From: Pseudomonas sp. | Lineage (GTDB): Bacteria > Pseudomonadota > Gammaproteobacteria > Pseudomonadales > Pseudomonadaceae | Assembly (NCBI RefSeq): GCF_028293835.1 | Contig: NZ_JAQGNX010000162.1 | Span: 1 to 32,491 of the forward strand | Length of the DNA stretch: 32,491 nucleotides | Reading direction: 5' to 3' | Shown here: one piece after another, positions 14,515 to 20,804 of the stretch | Position numbering within the stretch: the stretch's first letter is position 1 | Layout of the letters: every line of letters begins with the position of its first letter | Made by a program: the position numbers and the translations under genes | The notes under the pieces: generated by a model | Seen by the model: only the letters and a program-made list of their open reading frames with translations | What the model was told of the DNA's origin: nothing | The model's database searches: none

Positions 14515-17094
14515 TTAGATCCGTGTTTGCAAGGAATACAACAACTCTAGCGCTTGACGCGGTGTCAGGTCATCGACTTTGGTTTTCGACAACTCTTCCA
14601 GGACCGGGTGTGGCAGGCTGGCGAACATATCGCTTTGCTGTGGAATCGACGGCTTGCCGGGTGCTGCCCGAGGTGTTTCGTGGGGCAGGCTAGTGGTTTC
14701 CAACCGCAGCAGATGCTCCTTGGCCCGCGTAATCACCTTGGCCGGAACCCCCGCCAACTGGGCCACTGCCAAGCCATAACTCTGGCTGGCCGGGCCGGGT
14801 AATACCCGATGCAGGAACACGATCCGTTCGTTGTGTTCTGTGGCGTTGAGGTGCACGTTAGCAACGAGTGGCTGGCTTTCCGGCAGGACTGTCAGCTCGA
14901 AATAATGCGTAGCGAACAGCGTGTAGGCGCGCAATTGAGCGAGGCATTCTGCCGCAGCCCATGCCAGCGAAAGGCCGTCAAACGTACTGGTGCCGCGTCC
15001 GACTTCGTCCATCAACACTAGGCTGCGATCAGTGGCGTTGTGCAGGATATTTGCAGTTTCGCTCATTTCCACCATAAAGGTAGAACGCCCACCGGCGAGG
15101 TCATCGCTGGAACCGATCCGGGTAAAAATCCGATCAACCAGTGACAGCTCGCATTGGGCTGCGGGGACGAAGCTGCCAATATGCGCGAGCAGGACAATCA
15201 ATGCGGTCTGGCGCATGTACGTCGACTTACCGCCCATGTTTGGCCCGGTGATCACCAACATTCGCGTGTTATCGTCGAGTGCCAGGTCGTTGGCGACAAA
15301 GGGCGTTGTCAGCACCTGTTCGACTACCGGATGCCGGCCTTGCTCGATGCGCATGCACGGTTCATCGACGAAGCGTGGGCAGTTCAAATCCAGATTCAGC
15401 GCGCGCTCGGCCAGGTTATTGAGTACGTCCAGTTCAGCCAGCGCCGCAGCAGTGTCTTGCAACGGCGCCAAATGGCCGATGAGGTCTTCGAGCAGTGCTT
15501 CGTAAAGCATCTTTTCCCTGGCCAGCGCCCGGCTTTTGGCCGACAGGGCTTTGTCTTCGAAAGCCTTCAGTTCAGGGGTAATGAAGCGCTCGGCACCTTT
15601 CAGTGTCTGACGACGAATGTAGTCCGCCGGGGCTTGTTCGGCTTGTTTGCTGGGCAGCTCGATGAAGTAGCCATGAATTCGGTTGTAACCGACTTTCAAA
15701 TTGGCCAAACCGGTCCGGGCTTTTTCACGGGTTTCCAGATCAATCAGAAACTGTCCGGCGTTTTCGCTCAGAGATTGCAGATCGTCCAGCTCGGCGTCGT
15801 AACCGGTTTTCAACACACCGCCGTCACGAATCACTGCGGGCGGGTTATCGATGACTGCTCGCTGCAACAGATCAGCCAGTTCTGGGTAAGTGCTGGTGGT
15901 CTGGGCCAATTGTTGAATATGCGGCGCTTCCAGTTCGACCATCGCCAGTTGCAGCTCGGGCAGGGCGGCTAGTGCGTCACGCAAACGCGCCAAATCGCGA
16001 GGACGCGCATTGCGCAGGCCGATTCGAGCAAGGATCCGCTCGATATCGCCAATTTCTTTCAACTGCGGTTGCAGGTGTTCGAAACGATACCGCTCAAGCA
16101 AGCAGGTGATTGAGCTCTGGCGCGCCTTCAACACGGCCAAGTCGCGTAATGGACGGTTCAACCAACGGGTCAACAAGCGGCTGCCCATGGCGGTCTGGCA
16201 ACGGTCGACGACCGATTGCAGAGTATTGTCGCGACCGCCTGCCAGGTTGGTGTCCAGTTCCAGGTTGCGCCGCGTGGCCCCATCGAGCACCACGGTGTCG
16301 TCCAGGCGTTCATGGCGCAGGCTGCGCAAGTGTGGCAGGGCCGTGCGCTGGGTTTCCTTGGCGTAACCGAGCAAGCAGCCAGCAGCGCCGATGGCCAGTG
16401 TCAGGTTCTCGCAGCCGAAGCCTTTCAGATCCTGAGTCGAAAACTGTTGGCACAGGGCCTTCAAGGCCGAGTCACGTTCAAAGTCCCAGGGCGCGCGACG
16501 CCGAGTGCCGCGACGTTTCTCTGCCGGCAAGCCTTGTGGCCAGTCGTCCGGGATCATCAACTCAACCGGGTTGACCCGCTCCAGCTCCGCCAGCAGGTTC
16601 TCCCAGCCCTTGATTTCAAGCACGCTGAAATTGCCGCTGGTGATGTCCAGCACTGCCAGGCCAAACAAGCGTTCGTCGCCCAACACGGCGGCGATGAGGT
16701 TGTCGCGACGTTCGTCGAGCAACGCCTCATCACTGACCGTGCCGGGAGTAATGATGCGTACTACCTGACGGTCTACCGGCCCTTTACTGGTGGCCGGATC
16801 GCCGATCTGCTCGCAAATCACCACGGACTCGCCGAGTTTCACCAGTTTGGCCAGATAACCTTCAGCGGCATGGTAAGGAATCCCACACATGGGAATCGCT
16901 TGTCCTGCCGACTGACCACGGGCTGTCAGGGTGATATCCAGCAGTTTCGACGCTTTTTTCGCATCTTCGTAGAAGATTTCGTAAAAATCCCCCATGCGAT
17001 AAAACATCAACTGGTCCGGGTGCTGATTTTTCAGCCTCCAGTACTGCTGCATCATGGGGGTGTGCGAGGACAGGTCGGTCAGTGCTTTATTCAT
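14515..17094 (-). CDS. mutS: DNA mismatch repair protein MutS
   Basis: Recognises mismatches and small loops and starts methyl-directed repair. The 859-residue protein has the mismatch-reading Phe37-x-Glu39 (MGDFYEIF), connector, core and clamp domains, and the ABC-type ATPase with Walker A GPNMGGKST at 617-625, STFMVEMSE at 671-679, Walker B LVLMDEVGRG (Asp696, Glu697) and the ATHYFEL switch. A clamp-binding QSDMF lies at 820-824. Its start overlaps the stop of a 97-codon ORF by one base. A diverged copy of its first 40 bases lies about 500 bp upstream. The left edge of the accessory region is here. Confidence 0.98.
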   Translation of the reverse strand: MNKALTDLSSHTPMMQQYWRLKNQHPDQLMFYRMGDFYEIFYEDAKKASKLLDITLTARGQSAGQAIPMCGIPYHAAEGYLAKLVKLGESVVICEQIGDPATSKGPVDRQVVRIITPGTVSDEALLDERRDNLIAAVLGDERLFGLAVLDITSGNFSVLEIKGWENLLAELERVNPVELMIPDDWPQGLPAEKRRGTRRRAPWDFERDSALKALCQQFSTQDLKGFGCENLTLAIGAAGCLLGYAKETQRTALPHLRSLRHERLDDTVVLDGATRRNLELDTNLAGGRDNTLQSVVDRCQTAMGSRLLTRWLNRPLRDLAVLKARQSSITCLLERYRFEHLQPQLKEIGDIERILARIGLRNARPRDLARLRDALAALPELQLAMVELEAPHIQQLAQTTSTYPELADLLQRAVIDNPPAVIRDGGVLKTGYDAELDDLQSLSENAGQFLIDLETREKARTGLANLKVGYNRIHGYFIELPSKQAEQAPADYIRRQTLKGAERFITPELKAFEDKALSAKSRALAREKMLYEALLEDLIGHLAPLQDTAAALAELDVLNNLAERALNLDLNCPRFVDEPCMRIEQGRHPVVEQVLTTPFVANDLALDDNTRMLVITGPNMGGKSTYMRQTALIVLLAHIGSFVPAAQCELSLVDRIFTRIGSSDDLAGGRSTFMVEMSETANILHNATDRSLVLMDEVGRGTSTFDGLSLAWAAAECLAQLRAYTLFATHYFELTVLPESQPLVANVHLNATEHNERIVFLHRVLPGPASQSYGLAVAQLAGVPAKVITRAKEHLLRLETTSLPHETPRAAPGKPSIPQQSDMFASLPHPVLEELSKTKVDDLTPRQALELLYSLQTRI

Positions 17095-17387
17095 CAGTCA
17101 CTTAGGTTTTTAAGTGGAATGCTGGGGCAGAAATGGGGCATTTGCCGCCGTTTCTCACGAAGTTTCCAAGTGAAACAGTCGTGGGTGAAATAGACCACAA
17201 GGTTACCACGTCCGCTTTCGTGGGTCGTATAACGCGGTGGGATCAGCGATATCGCCTGCGGGTCGCCAGTGTGGGCAACTCGTATACGTCGGTGAGTATT
17301 GCTCTGCTTTGGGTCGGTTGTGCTTATGCTTGCTGACGGCATTATGGGCCGCAGGTGGCACAGGGGAATGTGTGCGATGCGCCGCAT
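17094..17387 (-). CDS. Possible small protein ending at the mutS start
   Basis: An open frame of 97 codons whose TGA overlaps the mutS ATG (TGATG). I do not recognise the product. The last 60 residues (for example YTTHESGRGNLVVYF and HDCFTWKLREKRRQ) read like a real protein with GC-rich third positions, while the first 35 look random, so the true start may be internal or the gene may be the 3' part of something truncated. It lies within the segment bracketed by the two mutS 5'-end copies. It could equally be the untranslated mutS leader. Confidence 0.3.
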   Translation of the reverse strand: MRRIAHIPLCHLRPIMPSASISTTDPKQSNTHRRIRVAHTGDPQAISLIPPRYTTHESGRGNLVVYFTHDCFTWKLREKRRQMPHFCPSIPLKNLSD

Positions 17388-17413
17388 GTTTAAGCGACCA
17401 AGGCCTGACTGTT

Positions 17414-17551
17414 TTAAACTGCCAGCGCCTGGAGTACATGTGTTGGGTCGTTATGGATGGCACGCAATAAAGCCTTGGCTGGCCCCGTAGGGTTCTTACG
17501 GCCTTGTTCCCGGTTTCGTAATGTGGCGACTTGTACGTCAATTATTGGCAT
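17414..17551 (-). pseudogene. 3' fragment of an XRE-family antitoxin gene
   Basis: Reading the minus strand from the ATG at 17551 gives 45 residues ending in a stop: VATLRNREQGRKNPTGPAKA, then a leucine-rich tail with HNDPTHVLQAL. This is the second half of the helix-turn-helix domain and the C-terminus of HigA/NadS-type antitoxins, whose consensus is close to TLRNWEQGRRxPxGPAxALL; the usual Trp is Arg here. The first half of the domain and the partner toxin gene are missing. The fragment abuts a copy of the mutS 5' end, so it marks a recombination joint. It is too short to be a working antitoxin. Confidence 0.75.
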
Positions 17552-17553
17552 TA

Positions 17554-17595
17554 GGGGATCTGCGGGGACTCGCCAGTCAGCGCTTTATCCATCAG
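17554..17595 (-). repeat. Diverged copy of the mutS 5' end
   Basis: Minus-strand 17595-17554 aligns without gaps to minus-strand 17097-17056 (the base run just before the mutS ATG and its first 13 codons) at 33 of 42 positions. It would encode MDKALTGESPQIP against MNKALTDLSSHTP in MutS, and then meets a stop. The upstream TAAAACCTG also resembles TAAAAACCTAAGTGACTG before the real mutS. The two copies are 498 bp apart in direct orientation. Confidence 0.75.
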
Positions 17596-17598
17596 GTT

Positions 17599-17715
17599 TT
17601 AGGCGAAATCGTTAAAAATATGTGAGGCAAAGGCGGCTGACGGACACTCATCGGTGTAATGAATCCCATTGGCCCCGCGGCTTTGTGCGATGGGCACAAA
17701 ATTACCACGCGGCAT
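17599..17715 (-). CDS. Possible 38-residue peptide upstream of the mutS-like remnant
   Basis: Minus-strand ORF of 38 codons starting at 17715 with GAGGGA 4 nt before the ATG and ending 6 nt before the mutS-like ATG. The peptide (MPRGNFVPIAQSRGANGIHY, then TDECPSAAFASHIF) has plausible codon use and composition. I do not recognise it. The opposite strand is also open here for 58 codons, so neither is certain. Confidence 0.3.
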   Translation of the reverse strand: MPRGNFVPIAQSRGANGIHYTDECPSAAFASHIFNDFA

Positions 17716-17839
17716 CCCGTCCCTCAGAGTCTGGTGGGGAAAGCGCGGTTAAGACTTCACGCTGGGCGGTCGCGCGCAGAGCGTTATGCTGAAATGAACG
17801 TGCGATATCTCATTCTTGAGCAGTGCGCGACGTAGGATA

Positions 17840-18058
17840 CTATTGTGCAGCAGGGCGAAACTTAATGTTGTCGGAAGGTCCCCAAAACCATGAGGGCGCT
17901 GGCGAATAGCAGCCTGGCTGATTGGTTGGCGAGGCATCACATCGGACCGTGTATCCCTTGCCGTCGATTTCCCTTCCTCCTTCCCCAGTACCGCGTTCGC
18001 TGTATGAGGAACAGCCTCCTAGCAAGGCGAAAGTCAGGAGTGTGAGTATGTATTTCAA
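17840..18058 (-). CDS. Small lipoprotein, function unknown
   Basis: A 72-residue product starting at a TTG (18058) with a strong GGAGG 6 nt upstream, which supports it as a real gene. Residues 1-15 form a short signal peptide (MKYILTLLTFALL) ending in the lipobox LGGC with Cys16, so the mature lipoprotein is about 57 residues, rich in Gly, Ser and Pro with two further cysteines (VRCDAS, PGCYSP) that could form a disulphide, and the tail PSWFWGPSDNIKF. I recognise no family. It lies in the mutS-cinA accessory stretch, divergent from com-llpA. A release or lysis role for the bacteriocin is conceivable but not shown by sequence. Confidence 0.65.
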   Translation of the reverse strand: MKYILTLLTFALLGGCSSYSERGTGEGGREIDGKGYTVRCDASPTNQPGCYSPAPSWFWGPSDNIKFRPAAQ

Positions 18059-18595
18059 GCGTGCGCCTCCGTGCGTTAGCTGTATACCTTAAACCCAAGT
18101 CCGCCTTGAGCAATTTGTTTTTACCAAGAAAAAAGTAAGTAAAAATTACCACGCAGCACACGCTGTCCGGCAATCCACCTTGGAAAAGCGTGGTTACGAT
18201 TTCGGACTGGACGATTGCCCGAAGATCGCTACGCTGGCGTTGCGGTATCCCATTCAGGCGCGATGAATAGGACGTTTTATGCAAAACAAAAAGAGGAGCA
18301 AGTCTTCGGCAGCCGGGCGGTGGTAGCGCCGATTTTCCTGCCCCAACGAAGTAAGATACATCTGTTCATATGACTCAATACTCCCGCCTAATGCCGAGCG
18401 CATGTAGTTAGCTTGTGGATGTCAGGTCGGTTACATTGCGTAGCGACGTCGATAGCGCATCGCTGCTGATCTTGATGTTATCGGTGAGAAGTTCAAGTCG
18501 AGGGAAAGGTAAAACCAAGCCGTATATTGAAGACGCAGGCATAAGGCGCTCAGTCGAGCCAGGGAGCACTACGCGATAGAGGAAATCAAAAGGCT
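18059..18595. other. Accessory spacer with no confident gene
   Basis: 537 nt between the divergent lipoprotein gene and com. It contains the left copy of a duplicated leader (18179-18322, listed separately). Otherwise I see only short open frames without ribosome sites, and AT-richer sequence than the flanking core genes. The promoter for com-llpA should lie here; I cannot identify it, nor a LexA-type box. Confidence 0.5.
18179..18322 (+). repeat. Left copy of duplicated leader plus broken small ORF
   Basis: This segment aligns to 19865-20006 without gaps over the 100 nt before the ATG. Shared blocks are CGCTACGCT-GCG-TGCGGTAT and AGGA-GTT-TTATG. After the ATG (18279) the left copy encodes only MQNKKRSKSSAAGRW and then TAG, against MKNKRGRDSGSGRF in the right copy, which continues to 44 residues. 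The left ORF therefore looks like a truncated, decayed duplicate. Confidence 0.7.
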
Positions 18596-18784
18596 TTGCA
18601 GACGTTGAAAGATTGCCGCTGTGGAAAATGCAAACGACTTCTCGCTCGGGTGGGCAACTACACCGAGCTCCAGATCAAATGTTCCCGGTGCGGAACGTTG
18701 AATCATCTGAAGGCCGCGAGCCTCGATCTATCGCCTTTGAGCGACATGAAAGCGGAACTCTCCGCAACTAATCATTCAGCTTAA
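18596..18784 (+). CDS. com: Com-like zinc-ribbon protein
   Basis: A 62-residue protein with two CxxC pairs (Cys9/Cys12 in CRCGKC and Cys29/Cys32 in CSRCG) about 16 residues apart, and the continuation GTLNHLKAAS. This is the layout of the Com family, named for the phage Mu protein that binds mom mRNA and switches on its translation. Com-like genes are common in Pseudomonas prophages. The start is a TTG (18596, with AGAGGA 12 nt upstream); a second TTG at 18605 is possible. Its stop lies 12 nt before llpA, so the two are probably one transcript. Confidence 0.75.
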   Translation: MQTLKDCRCGKCKRLLARVGNYTELQIKCSRCGTLNHLKAASLDLSPLSDMKAELSATNHSA

Positions 18785-18796
18785 TAGGTTAAGATC

Positions 18797-19660
18797 ATGG
18801 CAGCAAAAGGACCATCAATTGTCCCGTTCAGTAATGTTGGAAGCTCGGTTTTACCTCCCAGAAACCAGATGACCCCTGGTCAGTACCTAGAGTCGCCTAA
18901 TAAGCAGTTTAGGCTCTCGCTTCAGGGCGACATGAACCTTGTCCTCCATAATGGCGACTCCTTGGTATGGGTTGCGGACGCTAATCAGCCCCACTCCCGC
19001 ACCTTAGGAAATCCAGTCAGAGCGGTCGCAAACTCGTTTTATGTTTTCTATAGTGCAGTTTTGGTTGATCACACGAGGACTCGTTACTGGCAAACGATAA
19101 ACAGCACACCGCTAGATGGAAATGTTACAGCAGCTTCAGAGCGCACCGTCCTGCAGGTTCAAGACGATGGCAACCTTGTGATTATCGATTCCATTCCAGT
19201 ATGGGCTAGCAATACATCAGTTCCCGTATCGCCAGATCAATCAGGAGTGCTTGTTCCGCCAGGTACGATCATCCATCCTGGGCAAACGTTTTCGGTCGGC
19301 ACTTCAACTTTGACGTTTCAGGCGGATGGTAATTTGGTCCTTCTGGGCGCAGGCGGCGTGGTCCTGTGGCACGCCGGTACGGGCAACAAAGGCGCTGCTT
19401 TGGCGACAATGCAGGGTGATGGCAACTTCGTCATTTCTGACGGGGCTGGTTCTCCAATCTGGTACACCAATACAGGCGCCTTCCCAGGGGCTTATGGACG
19501 TATCCAAGCCAACGGCAGTTTTTCAATTGTTACTGATAGGGTGGTTTGGGCCCGTTTTGGGCATACACCAACGGTTAAAGCCCGCGCAGTTTTTTATCCT
19601 AACCACGGGACCGGCCCTCTTCCTACGTTCTATGACCGTGTTCTTTACACATTCAGTTAA
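18797..19660 (+). CDS. llpA: Lectin-like bacteriocin (LlpA / putidacin L1 type)
   Basis: A 287-residue protein without signal peptide, made of two monocot mannose-binding lectin (B-lectin) domains, about residues 8-150 and 151-255, and a 30-residue C-terminal extension. Lectin repeats are visible at 43-51 (QGDMNLVLH), 122-130 (QDDGNLVII), 175-183 (QADGNLVLL) and 206-214 (QGDGNFVIS). The opening (VPFSNVGSSVLP, GQYLESPNKQF) and the WARFG-PT motif before the tail match putidacin L1. LlpA proteins kill related pseudomonads, binding O-polysaccharide and acting at BamA. The last Tyr of QxDxNxVxY is missing from every repeat, so sugar binding may be altered. No immunity gene is expected. AGG lies 8 nt before the ATG. 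Confidence 0.93.
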   Translation: MAAKGPSIVPFSNVGSSVLPPRNQMTPGQYLESPNKQFRLSLQGDMNLVLHNGDSLVWVADANQPHSRTLGNPVRAVANSFYVFYSAVLVDHTRTRYWQTINSTPLDGNVTAASERTVLQVQDDGNLVIIDSIPVWASNTSVPVSPDQSGVLVPPGTIIHPGQTFSVGTSTLTFQADGNLVLLGAGGVVLWHAGTGNKGAALATMQGDGNFVISDGAGSPIWYTNTGAFPGAYGRIQANGSFSIVTDRVVWARFGHTPTVKARAVFYPNHGTGPLPTFYDRVLYTFS

Positions 19661-19796
19661 TGGGCATCAGCAGAGTTGGCTATTAAGCGATAACGCAATG
19701 TTGGTTGGTAGGCCGATACCTAAACACAGGTAACCAATGCTCTGACAGCTACTTTGCCGTAAGGCTGGTTTGGAAGGACTTCTCAGCTATCCCATA

Positions 19797-19821
19797 GGCT
19801 CACCATATCGGTGGGCCTTTT
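19797..19821 (+). terminator. Intrinsic terminator downstream of llpA
   Basis: GGCTCACC (19797-19804) pairs with GGTGGGCC (19810-19817), including one G-U pair, with a five-base loop and four T behind. It lies 137 nt after the llpA stop and would close the com-llpA transcript. Confidence 0.75.
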
Positions 19822-19864
19822 CCGTTGCGTGTTAGGTGGTGCCCCTCAAAGCCCATCGCGGCGT

Positions 19865-20006
19865 TTGAAAAGAGCGGTAACGACTCCACCAAGGTAGGTC
19901 GCTCAGGAAACGCTACGCTTGCGGTGCGGTATCTCAGTCCAACCACAACGAACAGGATGTTCTTATGAAAAATAAAAGGGGTCGGGATTCCGGCAGTGGG
20001 CGCTTT
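19865..20006 (+). repeat. Right copy of duplicated leader
   Basis: Counterpart of 18179-18322, sharing the same 100-nt leader and the start of the small basic ORF at 19965. The two ATGs are 1686 bp apart in direct orientation, bracketing com-llpA. The identity is partial, so the duplication is old or the copies were acquired separately. Confidence 0.7.
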
Positions 20007-20099
20007 ATTTCAATCGACGAAGCGAAAAAACGGCCGAAGGAAACTACGGTCGAAACGATCAGGCGGCGGGTCAAAAAAGAACCGTGTCCTCAGAACTAG
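19965..20099 (+). CDS. Small basic protein, RDSGSG type, unknown function
   Basis: A 44-residue ORF starting MKNKRGRDSGSGRFISIDEA and continuing with a Lys/Arg/Thr-rich stretch (TTVETIRRRVKK). AGGA lies 9-12 nt before the ATG. Similar short proteins with an RDS(G/K)(T/S)G motif occur in Pseudomonas genomes and prophages, but no function is known to me. A truncated homologue sits at 18279 on the other side of llpA, which argues that the family is real. It is the last accessory gene before cinA. Confidence 0.6.
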   Translation: MKNKRGRDSGSGRFISIDEAKKRPKETTVETIRRRVKKEPCPQN

Positions 20100-20217
20100 T
20101 GTTTAACAACCGGGACGTCTGTCAGAGGCCGGCGTCTCCTCCCTTGCACCTATAACAAGCTCGTGTACGGTATCTGCCCTGACGTGCTGTCTGTCGAATG
20201 ACCTTTGGGAGAATCCC

Positions 20218-20700
20218 GTGGATGAAATTACTCAACTGGCCGCTGAACTTGGCAAGCGTCTGCAAATGATCAAGGCTCAAGTCACCACCGCCGAGTCGTG
20301 TACCGGTGGCGGTATCGCTGAAGCAATCACCCGTATTCCGGGCAGTTCAGCCTGGTTCGAAGCCGGGTATGTCACCTATTCCAACGCACAGAAAACTCGC
20401 CAGTTGAACGTGTCCCCTGAACTGTTCTCTACAGTAGGCGCGGTCAGTCGCGAAGTGGTCGAGGCGATGGTGGCGGGCGCGCAGGTTAACAGTCAGGCGC
20501 ATTTTGCAGTGGCAGTCAGCGGTGTTGCCGGTCCTGATGGCGGGTCTGTCGACAAGCCTGTGGGCACGGTGTGGCTCGCCTGGGGTGATGGCACGCAGGT
20601 TGTTTCTGAGCGTCGCCAATTCGACGGTGACCGTGACGAGGTGCGCCGACAAACGGTGAAGGCCGCGCTAGAGGGCCTGTTACAACGTACCGCTAGATAA
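20218..20700 (+). CDS. cinA: CinA-type nicotinamide-nucleotide amidase (PncC)
   Basis: Deamidates nicotinamide mononucleotide to nicotinic acid mononucleotide in NAD recycling. The 160-residue product is the stand-alone CinA C-terminal domain: TTAESCTGGGIAEAIT near residue 23, AGYVTYSNAQKTRQL, and SGVAGPDGGSVDKPVGTVW with the catalytic region. GTG start with GGGAG 6 nt upstream. It is the right border of the accessory stretch and lies about 100 nt before recA, the classical cinA-recA order, although the LexA box lies between the two. Confidence 0.95.
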   Translation: MDEITQLAAELGKRLQMIKAQVTTAESCTGGGIAEAITRIPGSSAWFEAGYVTYSNAQKTRQLNVSPELFSTVGAVSREVVEAMVAGAQVNSQAHFAVAVSGVAGPDGGSVDKPVGTVWLAWGDGTQVVSERRQFDGDRDEVRRQTVKAALEGLLQRTAR

Positions 20701-20745
20701 ATAGCAAAACGGGGGTAGGCGAGCGCGCAACCCTGTGGAATAATA

Positions 20746-20761
20746 CTGGCTACTTATACAG
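20746..20761 (+). promoter_or_regulatory. LexA (SOS) box upstream of recA
   Basis: CTG-N10-CAG with the AT-rich right half CTTATACAG fits the gamma-proteobacterial LexA operator. It is centred about 50 nt before the recA start. This is the only clear LexA-type site I found in the window; none is visible before com-llpA. Confidence 0.88.
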
Positions 20762-20804
20762 TTATTGTTGGCCGTGAGGCCTTATTGATTACGAGAGGAC
20801 TTCA

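Noticed and set aside
17237..17470. Cys-rich plus-strand ORF of 77 codons
   Set aside because: Runs antisense through the antitoxin fragment, has no ribosome site and no pattern in the cysteines that suggests a metal site.
17659..17834. Plus-strand ORF of 58 codons (MNPIGPAALCDGHKITT...) with a faintly PAAR-like start
   Set aside because: No ribosome site, no PAAR repeat structure, and it overlaps a minus-strand ORF with better signals.
17937..18284. 115-codon minus-strand ORF overlapping the small lipoprotein
   Set aside because: Out of frame with the lipoprotein, which has a strong GGAGG and lipobox; this frame has neither.
18340..18400. LexA-like CTGTTCATATGACTCA at about 18361
   Set aside because: The right half lacks CAG, so it does not fit the SOS operator; no SOS control of com-llpA can be claimed.
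18408..18542. Minus-strand ORF of 44 codons (LELLTDNIKISSDAL segment)
   Set aside because: Pleasant amino-acid composition but no Shine-Dalgarno sequence and no recognisable relative.
17095..20217. Tailocin, integrase, transposase or CRISPR in the accessory stretch
   Set aside because: Read on both strands; no such genes or repeat arrays are present.
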